Shown piece by piece: positions 35,006 to 43,691 of a DNA stretch of 64,000 bases. A model generated the notes under the pieces. That model did no database searches, was not told the origin of the DNA, and worked only from the letters and a program-made list of their open reading frames with translations. Position 1 is the stretch's first letter; each line of letters opens with the position of its first letter. The position numbers were made by a program, and so were the translations under genes. This stretch comes from Arboricoccus pini (lineage in GTDB: Bacteria; Pseudomonadota; Alphaproteobacteria; Geminicoccales; Geminicoccaceae), in assembly GCF_900187945.1 (NCBI RefSeq), contig NZ_FYEH01000003.1:284721-348720 (forward strand), read 5' to 3'.

Positions 35006-36322
35006 TCACTCAGCCGGCTGACCGAGCCGGCGCTCGAGATTGGGCGTCTGCTCGGCTCCTCGCCACACCGGCGGGGCTGCGCGAAGCGGTACGATGATGA
35101 GACCAGCCACGATCGCCATGAGGCCGGCCACGGTGATGCCGTAGGAAAAGCCCTGATGATGGATCAGGATGGCGGAGAGAATGCCGCCGTAAAGGCCGCC
35201 CAGCCCCTTGGCGATGGCATAGAGTGCACCGTAATTGCCGCCGGCGCTGGCGCCGCCGAAGTAGTGGCCGATGATGATCGGAAAGAGGGCGAACAGAGAG
35301 GCCCAGAAGAAGATCCCGGCAATAGCACAGATGACGAAGGCCACGTCGCTGCCAAGATTTCCGGCGACCACGGTGCCCAAAAGAAAGACGCCGGAGAGGA
35401 CAAAACTGCCGATCATCGTGTTCTCATGCCCGAACCGTTCGGAGGCCGTGCCTAGGAGCAACTTGCCAAATCCATTAGCAACAGAAATTCCACCCGCTGC
35501 AGCGGTCGCGGCGGCGGCGGCAAAGCCGAAACTATCGGAATAGGCGACGATTTTGCTCATGCCCGCGAGGCCGGCGCCCGAGATCAGCACAAAAGAAACG
35601 ATGAGTGCCCACATCTGCCAGGTCCGAAGCGCCTCGCTCATCGTATATTGATGGGTGGAAGGCCGCACGACACTGGTCTGCTTCGGACTCCAGCCGGGAG
35701 GCGACCAGCCCTTGGGGGGATCCGTCATGACGAAGGCGGCAACGATCGGCACGATCGCCATAACGATCGCGATCACGTAGATCGTCGAAATGAACGCCGA
35801 GCCGTCTGATGATTGGGAAATGCTGCGTATATAAAAAATAAAGGGCAATGAGCCCCATGAAAAAGCACCCGCGATGACGCCCGTGATTTTGCCCCGATGG
35901 TCGGGAAACCATTTATTACCGGTCGTAATAGCGTTGTTATAGATGAAGCCGGTGAAAAAGCTGCCGAGTGTCCAGAATGTAAGCACCAGTGGATAAGATG
36001 GTCCCATGGCTATGGAGGCGATGCCGAGGCCGGAGAACAGTCCGCCTATCGCCGTCGTCCAGCGCGGACCGAAGCGATCACGGAGCATGCCGCCCGGGAG
36101 CATGCCTATCGACTGGGCGACGACGAAGAGCGTGAACATCAGCGCCACTTCTTCATGGGTCCAGCCATACATCGCGGCAATGTGCCCCGCCATGGTGCTC
36201 CATGTATATTCGAACGGGCTGATAACGAACATGGCAAAGAAAGCGGCAATAACGACCAGATACCGACTATACCCCAAGATCTCCTTGTCGGTCTTATTTC
36301 GCCTTTCTTGTGCACCGAGCAT
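35006..36322 (-). CDS. MFS transporter, OxlT (oxalate/formate antiporter)-like
   Basis: 438 residues with 12 hydrophobic segments in two bundles of six. The loop between helices 2 and 3 carries GGMLRDRFGPRW, the MFS signature. The overall pattern fits the monocarboxylate/oxalate-formate branch, which moves organic acids. It is the only transporter of the otn island, so uptake of the four-carbon acid or a precursor is the most economical role. The upstream region is AT-rich (36323–36660) and probably contains its promoter. Confidence 0.88.
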   Translation of the reverse strand: MLGAQERRNKTDKEILGYSRYLVVIAAFFAMFVISPFEYTWSTMAGHIAAMYGWTHEEVALMFTLFVVAQSIGMLPGGMLRDRFGPRWTTAIGGLFSGLGIASIAMGPSYPLVLTFWTLGSFFTGFIYNNAITTGNKWFPDHRGKITGVIAGAFSWGSLPFIFYIRSISQSSDGSAFISTIYVIAIVMAIVPIVAAFVMTDPPKGWSPPGWSPKQTSVVRPSTHQYTMSEALRTWQMWALIVSFVLISGAGLAGMSKIVAYSDSFGFAAAAATAAAGGISVANGFGKLLLGTASERFGHENTMIGSFVLSGVFLLGTVVAGNLGSDVAFVICAIAGIFFWASLFALFPIIIGHYFGGASAGGNYGALYAIAKGLGGLYGGILSAILIHHQGFSYGITVAGLMAIVAGLIIVPLRAAPPVWRGAEQTPNLERRLGQPAE

Positions 36323-37075
36323 GCCCGTCTCCGGATTTTTTTTAAATTACGCAGTCAGATTCAAGCGCGAAGCAACGCTCATGGCAGCCACAGGGACATA
36401 CCGGGCGGCAATAGATGTGCACTTGCAAGAGCCGCCGTCGTCGAGGCGCGTTAATCAAAAACTTAAAAACGCGCGTTAAGGGAGACCAGACTTCTCCCCT
36501 CTATTTGGCTGCTACGTGGCCAAATTTGCATTTTACTGACGAATGCCCGAAGCTCGCGGCATCCGCCACAAGTCGTCCAACGGTCGCATCCCCCCTCGAC
36601 AAGCTATGCATTTAAAGTCATAGCCTCCCCTAATTCGTTTATTCTTAAGGCGCGCTTTCATCGCTAGTCAATTACGCTCTCTGGCCAAAAGAGGTCATTT
36701 CGCATCACGAAAGGCCATGAGAATAATGCTGCCTGCTGGAGACCGCACGGTCGGTCCTGTGCGGCGAGAGGCGATAACGATGCCGGCCGTCCGTTAGGGC
36801 GACATGAGCGATCCGAACGCGCGCCAAGGGCCGGAGAACCTTGTCAAAGATGGACAAGAAAGCGACCGGAACGCGGCTGCGCGAAACCGACCGCAGCATC
36901 GACGCGGACATAAGAGCAAGCGTTCGTCGCGCACGATGAGCTCCTTGCCAGCATGACAAGGATCGACGGCGGCCGGACGGGCATGGCGTTCGCCGCGGGG
37001 GGGGGGGGCTCAGAGCTTGACGACAGTCAAACCAGGGCGCCGCCCATCGATCAAGCCGGATATGACTCAGGTAGC
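36323..37075. other. 753 bp intergenic region with AT-rich part and a G12 tract
   Basis: No credible gene. The part next to the MFS gene is AT-rich and probably holds its promoter. A TTTCG-N5-CGAAA palindrome at 36708–36722 has the same layout as the sites near the IclR gene. A run of twelve G lies at 36997–37008, shortly before the tRNA. Confidence 0.5.
36997..37008. repeat. Homopolymeric G12 tract
   Basis: Twelve consecutive G in an intergenic region, 68 bp from the 3' end of the tRNA-Glu gene. It could be slippage-prone or a consensus error. Confidence 0.7.
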
Positions 37076-37150
37076 TGGTACCCCCAACGGGAATCGAACC
37101 CGTGTTTCAGCCTTGAAAGGGCCGTGTCCTAACCGCTAGACGATGGGGGC
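37076..37150 (-). tRNA. tRNA-Glu, anticodon UUC
   Basis: Minus-strand cloverleaf. The acceptor stem GCCCCCA pairs with the 3' side, the anticodon loop is CTTTCAA, reading GAA, and the T-arm ACGGGTTCGATTCCCGT is identical to that of the other tRNA-Glu at 21767. The discriminator is A and CCA is encoded (37076–37078). Confidence 0.97.
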
Positions 37151-37219
37151 GGGGCGCACCCCCTTTAGTCGGAACAAGCGGCAAGATCAAGGAAGCCCGT
37201 GTCGCTTTCGCGCCCGGAC

Positions 37220-39013
37220 TCATGCCGTGGGCATGGCATCCTCAATCTCGAACTGGGCGCGCAGCTGGCCATTCCATCGATCCGCCCGAATCCGACCGGC
37301 TAGTCGCAAAGGTCCATCGGCGCGCGCCAGGATCTCGCCAAGTGGTGTCTCCTTGCAGCGAAAGGCGATGGCCTTGACCCGACCGCGCACGGTGCCGACC
37401 AGCGTGCAGGCCATGTGGCCCGTGCCGACCTCACGGCGCTCGACGATGCGGGCGTCAGTCAGCGTGAAGCGCGGCTCGGGATGGCCCGGGCCATAGGGGG
37501 CCAGCCGCTCGAGATCCAAAGCGAGCTCGCCCGTGACCCCTGCCGTGCTGATCGCGGCGTCGATCTCGAGGGGCGGGCGCACGAGTCCGCCCGCGGCTGC
37601 TAGCGCGGTGGCCTCGGACTCGAAAAAATCGGCCAGGGCCGGCAGCTGATCTGCCATGACGGTAAGCCCGGCCGCCATGGCGTGACCGCCACCCTTTAAG
37701 AGCAGGCCCTGCTGGCGCGCGGCGATGACGGCCGCGCCAACGTCGAAGCCCGGCACGGACCGGGCCGAACCCTTGCCAAGGCCCTCAGAGTCGACGGCGA
37801 CGACGAAGACCGGCCGGGCGTGCAGCTCGACGAGACGGCTGGCAACGATACCGATGACACCCGCATGCCAACCCTGCCCAGCGACGAGAAGGACGCGGCG
37901 GCCGGCGGCGACCTGGGGCGCTGTCGCCTCCTGAGCGGCGGCAAGGATCGCCCGCTCCACGCTCTGGCGCTCCTGGTTCATCCCATCCAATTGAAGGGCG
38001 ATCGATTCCGCCTCGGCGGCATCCTCGCAAAGGAGCAGCTGGAGGCCGAGATCGCCACCGCCCATTCGACTGCAGGCATTGATCCGCGGCCCCAGTGCGA
38101 AGCCCAGATGCCAAGCCTCGCTCAGCTTTTCGATGCGCGCGGTCGCGGCCAAAGCGCGAATACCCGGCAAGGGGTCGCGCTCAAGAATCTTCAGCCCCTG
38201 GCGCACGAAGGCGCGGTTCAGGCCCAAAAGCGGAACGACGTCACAGATCGTGCCCAGCGCCACCAGGTCCAGCCATTGCATCGGATCCGGCAGCGCCATG
38301 TCCGGTCGTCGGCGGCGCAGCTCACGATTGACGGCCACCAGGAGGACGAAGGTAACCCCGACCGCCGCAAGGTGGCCGAGTGGGCTGACCTGGTCGCCGC
38401 GATTGGGGTTGATGACTCCAAAAGCAGGGGGCAGCCTTTCCTCGGCCAAGTGATGGTCGACGACGATCACATCCTGACCGGCTTCGGCAGCGTCGGCCAG
38501 CGGAGCGAAGGCCGTGGTCCCGTTGTCCAGCGTGAGGACGAGTTGGCAGCCATCCCCGGCTAGGCGCGCGAAGCTTTCGCTGGAGGCGCCATAACCCTCG
38601 CCCAGGCGGTCGGGAATGATGATCTTGGCCATTTTCGCGAAATGGCGGAGATAGCGGGCCATCAGTGCTGAGGAGGTAGCACCATCGACGTCGTAATCGC
38701 CGATGATGCCAATCTCCTCGCCCTCGAGAATAGCATCGGCCAGCCTTGCGGCCGACTTGTCCATATCTTTCAGGTGCGATGGGTCGGGTAAGAAATGCCG
38801 TAGCTTGGGGTCGATGAAAGCCTGGACATCCTCGTGCGCCACGCCGCGCGCGGCCAGGAGCAGGCCGGCAATCTCGGACAGACCGAAATGCTGGCTGATG
38901 GCGAGTGCGGCCGTTTCGTCCGGCCGGCGCATCAGCCAAGTGCGGCCCTGCACCGAAAGGCGACCATCGGCAACGGGGGCGACCATGCCCCCCGGCGATG
39001 ATACCTCGCTCAA
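37220..39013 (-). CDS. recJ: Single-stranded-DNA-specific exonuclease RecJ
   Basis: 597 residues. The DHH phosphoesterase motifs are clear: DYDVDGATSSALM for motif I and VDHHLAEE for the DHH motif. The DHHA1 part contains GGGHAMAAG, and a C-terminal OB-like domain follows. RecJ degrades single-stranded DNA 5' to 3' in recombination and mismatch repair. Its ATG overlaps the glpX stop by 4 bp; the order hom–glpX–recJ is common in Alphaproteobacteria. Confidence 0.95.
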   Translation of the reverse strand: MSEVSSPGGMVAPVADGRLSVQGRTWLMRRPDETAALAISQHFGLSEIAGLLLAARGVAHEDVQAFIDPKLRHFLPDPSHLKDMDKSAARLADAILEGEEIGIIGDYDVDGATSSALMARYLRHFAKMAKIIIPDRLGEGYGASSESFARLAGDGCQLVLTLDNGTTAFAPLADAAEAGQDVIVVDHHLAEERLPPAFGVINPNRGDQVSPLGHLAAVGVTFVLLVAVNRELRRRRPDMALPDPMQWLDLVALGTICDVVPLLGLNRAFVRQGLKILERDPLPGIRALAATARIEKLSEAWHLGFALGPRINACSRMGGGDLGLQLLLCEDAAEAESIALQLDGMNQERQSVERAILAAAQEATAPQVAAGRRVLLVAGQGWHAGVIGIVASRLVELHARPVFVVAVDSEGLGKGSARSVPGFDVGAAVIAARQQGLLLKGGGHAMAAGLTVMADQLPALADFFESEATALAAAGGLVRPPLEIDAAISTAGVTGELALDLERLAPYGPGHPEPRFTLTDARIVERREVGTGHMACTLVGTVRGRVKAIAFRCKETPLGEILARADGPLRLAGRIRADRWNGQLRAQFEIEDAMPTA

Positions 39014-39996
39014 TTGAAGAAGGGCACCACGCCGGCCTTAACCGGCAGGTTATGCTCGGCCTCGATGATCCGAACGGTACCCGTCTTGGCACGCATCGAG
39101 ATCGACTGAGTGATGACCCGGTTGCCCGAACGACGGATGCCGCGAAGCATGGCGCCGTCGGTGACACCCGTGGCGGCAAACATCACGTCGCCCGAAGCCA
39201 GGTCCTCGAGATTATAGATCTTGTCGAAATCCTCGACACCCCATTTGCGGCCCCGCGCGCGCTCATCCTCGTTGCGAAAGAGCAGCTTGCCCTGCATCTG
39301 GCCACCGATGCAGCGAAGAGCCGCAGCTGCAAGCACGCCCTCGGGGGCACCACCGCTTCCCATGTAGATGTCGATGCCGCTCTCAACCCTCGAGGTCGCA
39401 ATGACGCCCGCAACGTCGCCATCGCCGATCAGACGGATGCGCGCGCCCACCTTGCGCACGGCAGAGATCAGGTCCTGATGGCGCGGGCGATCCAGGATGA
39501 GCACGACCAGCTCTTCGATCGGGACACCCTTGGCCTCGGCAAGCCGGCCCAGATTCTCGGCTGGCGATAGCGTGATATCGATCAGGCCCGCGGGCAGGCC
39601 ACCGCCGACGGCGATCTTTTGCATGTAGGTGTCGGGCGCGTGCAGGAAGCCGCCGGCCGGCGCCATGGCAAGACATGTGATGGAGTTCGGACCGCCAGTG
39701 GCGCAGATCGTGGTCCCCTCGAGCGGATCGAGGGCGATGTCGATCTTGGGCCCTTTGCCCGTGCCGACCTTCTCACCGATATAGAGCATCGGCGCCTCGT
39801 CGCGCTCGCCCTCGCCGATGACCACCGTACCGTCGATGTCCAGGACGTTCAGAGCGCGGCGCATGGCGTCAACCGCCGCCTGGTCGGCCGCTTTCTCGTC
39901 GCCACGGCCCATCAGCCGGGCGCTGGCCAAGGCCGCCGCCTCGGTCGCCCGGACGCCGTCCAGTGCCAGATTGCGGTCTTCGCTCAAATAACTCAT
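39010..39996 (-). CDS. glpX: Class II fructose-1,6-bisphosphatase GlpX
   Basis: 328 residues from the ATG at 39996, chosen because the MSYLSEDRNLALD start fits the family; 14 more codons are open upstream. The metal and substrate motifs IGEGERDEAPML and DPLEGTTICA and the GGAPEGV loop are present. GlpX hydrolyses fructose 1,6-bisphosphate in gluconeogenesis. The upstream gene is hom, about 140 bp away, and the downstream gene is recJ, overlapping. Confidence 0.95.
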   Translation of the reverse strand: MSYLSEDRNLALDGVRATEAAALASARLMGRGDEKAADQAAVDAMRRALNVLDIDGTVVIGEGERDEAPMLYIGEKVGTGKGPKIDIALDPLEGTTICATGGPNSITCLAMAPAGGFLHAPDTYMQKIAVGGGLPAGLIDITLSPAENLGRLAEAKGVPIEELVVLILDRPRHQDLISAVRKVGARIRLIGDGDVAGVIATSRVESGIDIYMGSGGAPEGVLAAAALRCIGGQMQGKLLFRNEDERARGRKWGVEDFDKIYNLEDLASGDVMFAATGVTDGAMLRGIRRSGNRVITQSISMRAKTGTVRIIEAEHNLPVKAGVVPFFN

Positions 39997-40137
39997 CACG
40001 ATTTTTCTCTCCCAAGCACCCGGCGAGTGCGCGTCCATCTGGAACCGGGCGACAATGATCCGGCCATGGCCTGCTTAAATCAACTCCTGGCTTGACATTC
40101 CCGTAGCGTGAAATTCAGGGTTGCTCGTTGTCGAGGC

Positions 40138-41430
40138 TCAATAGGGCTCGATGCGGATCATTCGGGGCGGCTCGATCACCGAGGCCGAATTGGCGATGAG
40201 ATCGAGCGCGCCCTGCATCGCCGCTTCGCTGACCTCATGGCTGGTCAGGACGATGGGCACGATATTGCCGGGATCGCGGGAACGCTGAATCAGGGACTCG
40301 ATCGAAACATCATGGTCGCGCAGGGCCGCCGCGACATCGGCCAGCACGCCTGGCCGGTCGACCACCATGAGGCGAATGTAATAGGAGCCGCGATGCGTCG
40401 AAAGGGGAGCTGAGGTCACGGTCAGGAGATCGCTGGCCGGTACGCCGAAGACCGGAAAGCGGATGCCGCGCGCGATGTCGATCAGGTCGGCAGTCACCGC
40501 CGAGGCGGTCGGGCCGGCCCCTGCCCCGCGCCCCTGCAGCATCACCGAGCCGACCCGATCGCCCTCGATCACGACGGCATTGAACACGCCATCCACCTCG
40601 GCGATCGGCGCATCCTTGCGCACCATGGCCGGGTGCAGGCGTTGCTCGAGCCCGGCCTCGGTATAGCGCACCGTGCCCAAAAGCTTGATGCGATACCCGA
40701 GCTCGTCGGCCAACGCGATGTCGAGGGCGCTCACATGCCGGATACCCTCGATGTGAATCTGGTCGAAACGAGGGGCCACGCCGTAAGCCAGGGCTGCCAG
40801 CAAAGCCAGCTTGTGCGCGGCGTCGATCCCATCCACGTCGAAGGATGGATCGGCCTCGGCATAGCCCAGCGCCTGCGCCTCGCTAAGGACATCGGCAAAT
40901 TCCCGGCCGGTCTCCTGCATGGTCGAGAGGATATAGTTGGAGGTGCCGTTCAAGATGCCATAGACGCGCTCGATGCGATTGGCGGCCAGTCCCTCGCGCA
41001 GGGCCTTGATGACCGGGATGCCGCCGGCCACGGCAGCCTCGAAGCAAAGGGCGGCACCTCGGCGCTCGGCCAATCCGGCCAGCCGTTCGCCATGAAGGGC
41101 CAGCATGGCCTTGTTGGCCGTGACCACCGGCTTGCCGCCCTCCAGAGCGGCAAGGGTCAGATCGAGTGCCGGACCGTCGGCACCGCCGATCAGCTCACAA
41201 ATCACGTCGACGTCGGGATTGGCCGCCAGCGCGACCGGGTCGTCGTGCCAGGCGATGCCGCTAAGATCGAGACCGCGGTCACGCCGTCGGTCACGGGCGG
41301 AAACGGCGACAACCTGGAGGCGACGCCCGGTTCGCGCCCGGATCAGTGCCGCATTATCCTGCAGCAACCTGACCGTCCCGGCCCCCACAGTGCCGAGGCC
41401 GGCCACACCAATACGTAAGAAGTCACTCAT
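40138..41430 (-). CDS. hom: Homoserine dehydrogenase
   Basis: 430 residues from the ATG at 41430 (a TTG one codon upstream is possible). The N-terminal NAD(P) motif GVAGLGTVGAGTV, the central catalytic region with GILNGTSNYIL and EADPSFDVDGIDAAHKL, and a C-terminal ACT domain (about 350–430) are seen. The enzyme makes homoserine for methionine and threonine; the ACT domain suggests feedback by an amino acid. It starts 6 bp after the aminotransferase stop and is probably cotranscribed with it. Confidence 0.96.
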   Translation of the reverse strand: MSDFLRIGVAGLGTVGAGTVRLLQDNAALIRARTGRRLQVVAVSARDRRRDRGLDLSGIAWHDDPVALAANPDVDVICELIGGADGPALDLTLAALEGGKPVVTANKAMLALHGERLAGLAERRGAALCFEAAVAGGIPVIKALREGLAANRIERVYGILNGTSNYILSTMQETGREFADVLSEAQALGYAEADPSFDVDGIDAAHKLALLAALAYGVAPRFDQIHIEGIRHVSALDIALADELGYRIKLLGTVRYTEAGLEQRLHPAMVRKDAPIAEVDGVFNAVVIEGDRVGSVMLQGRGAGAGPTASAVTADLIDIARGIRFPVFGVPASDLLTVTSAPLSTHRGSYYIRLMVVDRPGVLADVAAALRDHDVSIESLIQRSRDPGNIVPIVLTSHEVSEAAMQGALDLIANSASVIEPPRMIRIEPY

Positions 41431-41436
41431 CAAGAA

Positions 41437-42654
41437 TTAGGCCGCATCCAGGTCTCTCAAGGCGGCGGGCTCGCCATGCTTGGCGAGGAAGCCTCGAATG
41501 TTGCGCACGGCCTGCCGCAGACGGTGCTTGTTCTCGACAAGGGCAAGCCGGACGTGACCGTCGCCATATTCGCCAAAACCCAGACCGGGCGCCACCGCGA
41601 CGTCGGCCTCCTCGAGCAGCAGCTTCGAGAATCCGAGCGAGCCTAGATGGGCGAAACGCGGCGGGATCGGCGCCCAGCAGAACATCGTCGCAGGCGGACG
41701 CGGCACGGCCCAGCCAGCCTTGTTCAGTCCGTCTACCAGGATCTCGCGGCGCTCGCGATAGAGCTGGCGCAATTCCTCAACGCAGTCTTGTGGACCGTTC
41801 AGCGCCGCAGCGGCCGCGACCTGGATAGGCGTGAAGGCGCCATAGTCGAGATAGGATTTGACCTGCGCCAGGGCGCCGACCAGCCGCTTGTTGCCGGCCG
41901 CAAAGCCGATGCGCCAGCCCGGCATCGAGTAGGTCTTCGACATGCTGGAAAACTCGATCGCGACGTCGAAGCCGCCTTCGACTTGGAGGATCGAGGGCGG
42001 CGGCGCATCGAAATAGATTTCCGAATAGGCGATGTCGGAGAGGATGAACATGTCGCGCGACTTCGCGAACGCCACGGCCTCCTTGTAGAAATCGAGATCG
42101 CAGACTTCAGCCGTCGGGTTGGAGGGAAAGTTCAAGATCATAGCGGTGGGCGGTGGCACGCTGTGCTCGCTGGCCCTGGCGAAGGCGCGGATGAGATCAG
42201 TGCCGCTCGTGAAGGGCACGTGACGGATCGAGGCGCCGGCGATGATGAAGCCGAAGGCGTGGATCGGATAGGAAGGGTTGGGACAAAGAATCGTATCGCC
42301 CGGCGCGGTGATCGCCTGGGCGAGATTGGCCAGGCCCTCCTTGGAGCCCAGCGTGACGCACACTTCGCTCTCGGGGTCGAGCTGCACGCCAAAGCGGCGC
42401 TGGTAATATTTGGCCAAAGCCCGCCGCAGACCCGGAATGCCCTTGGACTGCGAGTAGCGGTGCGTGCGGCCGTCTTGGACCGTCTCGACCAGCTTGTCGA
42501 CGATGTGACGCGGCGTCGGCGTGTCGGGATTGCCCATCCCGAGATCGATGATGTCGCGCTTGGCGGCGCGGGCGGCCGCCTTCATCTTGTTTACTTCGGC
42601 GAAGACATAAGGCGGCAATCGCCTCGTCTTATGAAATTCTGGCGCCTTCATCAT
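41437..42654 (-). CDS. Class I/II aminotransferase, AlaC/LL-DAP aminotransferase-like
   Basis: 405 residues from the ATG at 42654 (another ATG follows directly); 25 more codons upstream look non-coding. Fold type I PLP enzyme: GNPDTPTP near the N-terminus, the NPSYPIH and NFPSNPTA motifs, the cofactor lysine in SSMSKTYSMPGWRIGF, and the C-terminal arginine in HVRLALVEN. Relatives transfer amino groups between alanine, glutamate or aspartate-family intermediates. Its position directly before hom in the same operon suggests work in aspartate-family amino acid synthesis. Confidence 0.9.
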   Translation of the reverse strand: MMKAPEFHKTRRLPPYVFAEVNKMKAAARAAKRDIIDLGMGNPDTPTPRHIVDKLVETVQDGRTHRYSQSKGIPGLRRALAKYYQRRFGVQLDPESEVCVTLGSKEGLANLAQAITAPGDTILCPNPSYPIHAFGFIIAGASIRHVPFTSGTDLIRAFARASEHSVPPPTAMILNFPSNPTAEVCDLDFYKEAVAFAKSRDMFILSDIAYSEIYFDAPPPSILQVEGGFDVAIEFSSMSKTYSMPGWRIGFAAGNKRLVGALAQVKSYLDYGAFTPIQVAAAAALNGPQDCVEELRQLYRERREILVDGLNKAGWAVPRPPATMFCWAPIPPRFAHLGSLGFSKLLLEEADVAVAPGLGFGEYGDGHVRLALVENKHRLRQAVRNIRGFLAKHGEPAALRDLDAA

Positions 42655-42804
42655 ATGCGTCCCGCTCGAGCTCGCGGCCCAACGCCGCCCGCACTCGCTT
42701 CCCGAGCGATGCCGGTACGGCTGCCGCATCCATCATCCTCTATCATGGCCGCCGCCGGCTGTCGCGCAGGGCGCGAGATCAGCCATATCCGGCGATGCCG
42801 CTGC

Positions 42805-43611
42805 TCAAGGCGGCGATGCGGACGGGGGTACGACGGGCACCGGAACGGAGGTGATGTTGTTCTGGGTGGGCGGCCCGGCGACCGAGGCTCCCAGGCGCCG
42901 GTCGACGACCTCGCCCTCGGGCGTCTGCAAGGGCGCGGCCAAGCGCGGCTGCGGCGTGATGCCTATCAGGTTGAGGAGCCGGTTCAAGGGCGGCACCCGC
43001 TTGGTCGGGGTCAGCCAAGTAAAGGCGCGCTGCGGATAAGTAGGCTCAAGCTCCAGAGGCTCGAAGCGCCTGAGGGTCACCCGCTCGAGGTCGGACGTAA
43101 CCGGTCGCAACGTGCCGGCCGCCAGGGCCGCGTCAACGTCGATCGGCGTGTCCGGTAGGCGATAGAGGAGGCCCGCCAAGTCGACGTCGAAGAATTCCGT
43201 CTCGATCTGCTGCTTTAGATAGGCCGCACGCACGTTGGGCGGTGCCGGCGGCGGCCGGACGGGCGGCTCGCCCGTCCGGCGCGGCGCTTCGGGTGGCAGC
43301 GGCGGTGGCGCGTCCGGCCGCAGACCCACTTGGTAACGAAGCTCCTCGGCATCGTGGGTGGCGATGGCGCCGCGCGTGGTCAAATCGTTGCGAATGGCCT
43401 GGCGCTCGCTCAGGGTATATTCCTGGGGCGGTCGGTCGGGCACAGAGTTGGCCTCGACCCAGGGCCGATCGACCCGCTGGTCGACGCAACCGATCAAAGC
43501 TAGGGCCAAAATCAGCGCCAAGCCGGCTGGCCGATTGGCGGGGAAACGCGTCTGGGTTAGGTAACGCAGCAAGCTATCTGACCTTGTCGAGCCATCGGCA
43601 TCAGGTGGCAA
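42805..43611 (-). CDS. Proline-rich lipoprotein of unknown function
   Basis: 268 residues if read from the TTG at 43611; a TTG at 43572 with an AAGG site is equally possible. A signal peptide ends in the lipobox LIGC (cysteine at about residue 42 from the first start). The mature protein has a proline-rich stretch at about 100–125 (PPPLPPEAPRR, then PPPAPP) and ends proline-rich too. No family recognised. The lipobox makes an envelope lipoprotein likely. It lies upstream of the aminotransferase gene on the same strand and is divergent from phaC. Confidence 0.7.
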   Translation of the reverse strand: MPPDADGSTRSDSLLRYLTQTRFPANRPAGLALILALALIGCVDQRVDRPWVEANSVPDRPPQEYTLSERQAIRNDLTTRGAIATHDAEELRYQVGLRPDAPPPLPPEAPRRTGEPPVRPPPAPPNVRAAYLKQQIETEFFDVDLAGLLYRLPDTPIDVDAALAAGTLRPVTSDLERVTLRRFEPLELEPTYPQRAFTWLTPTKRVPPLNRLLNLIGITPQPRLAAPLQTPEGEVVDRRLGASVAGPPTQNNITSVPVPVVPPSASPP

Positions 43612-43691
43612 GGGAGCGCCCTTGCCACCCCCATGGCGGCACCGGCGCTGGCTTACCCCTCGTCTACGACTAGAGGTTAGGAGATCGACCC

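Noticed and set aside
36435..36480. TTAA repeats near 36450–36480 as CtrA sites
   Set aside because: The spacers are 8 or more bases, not 7, and no cell-cycle or flagellar gene is close.
41647..43158. 503-codon plus-strand frame opposite the aminotransferase
   Set aside because: Antisense to the aminotransferase and lipoprotein genes and without any domain.
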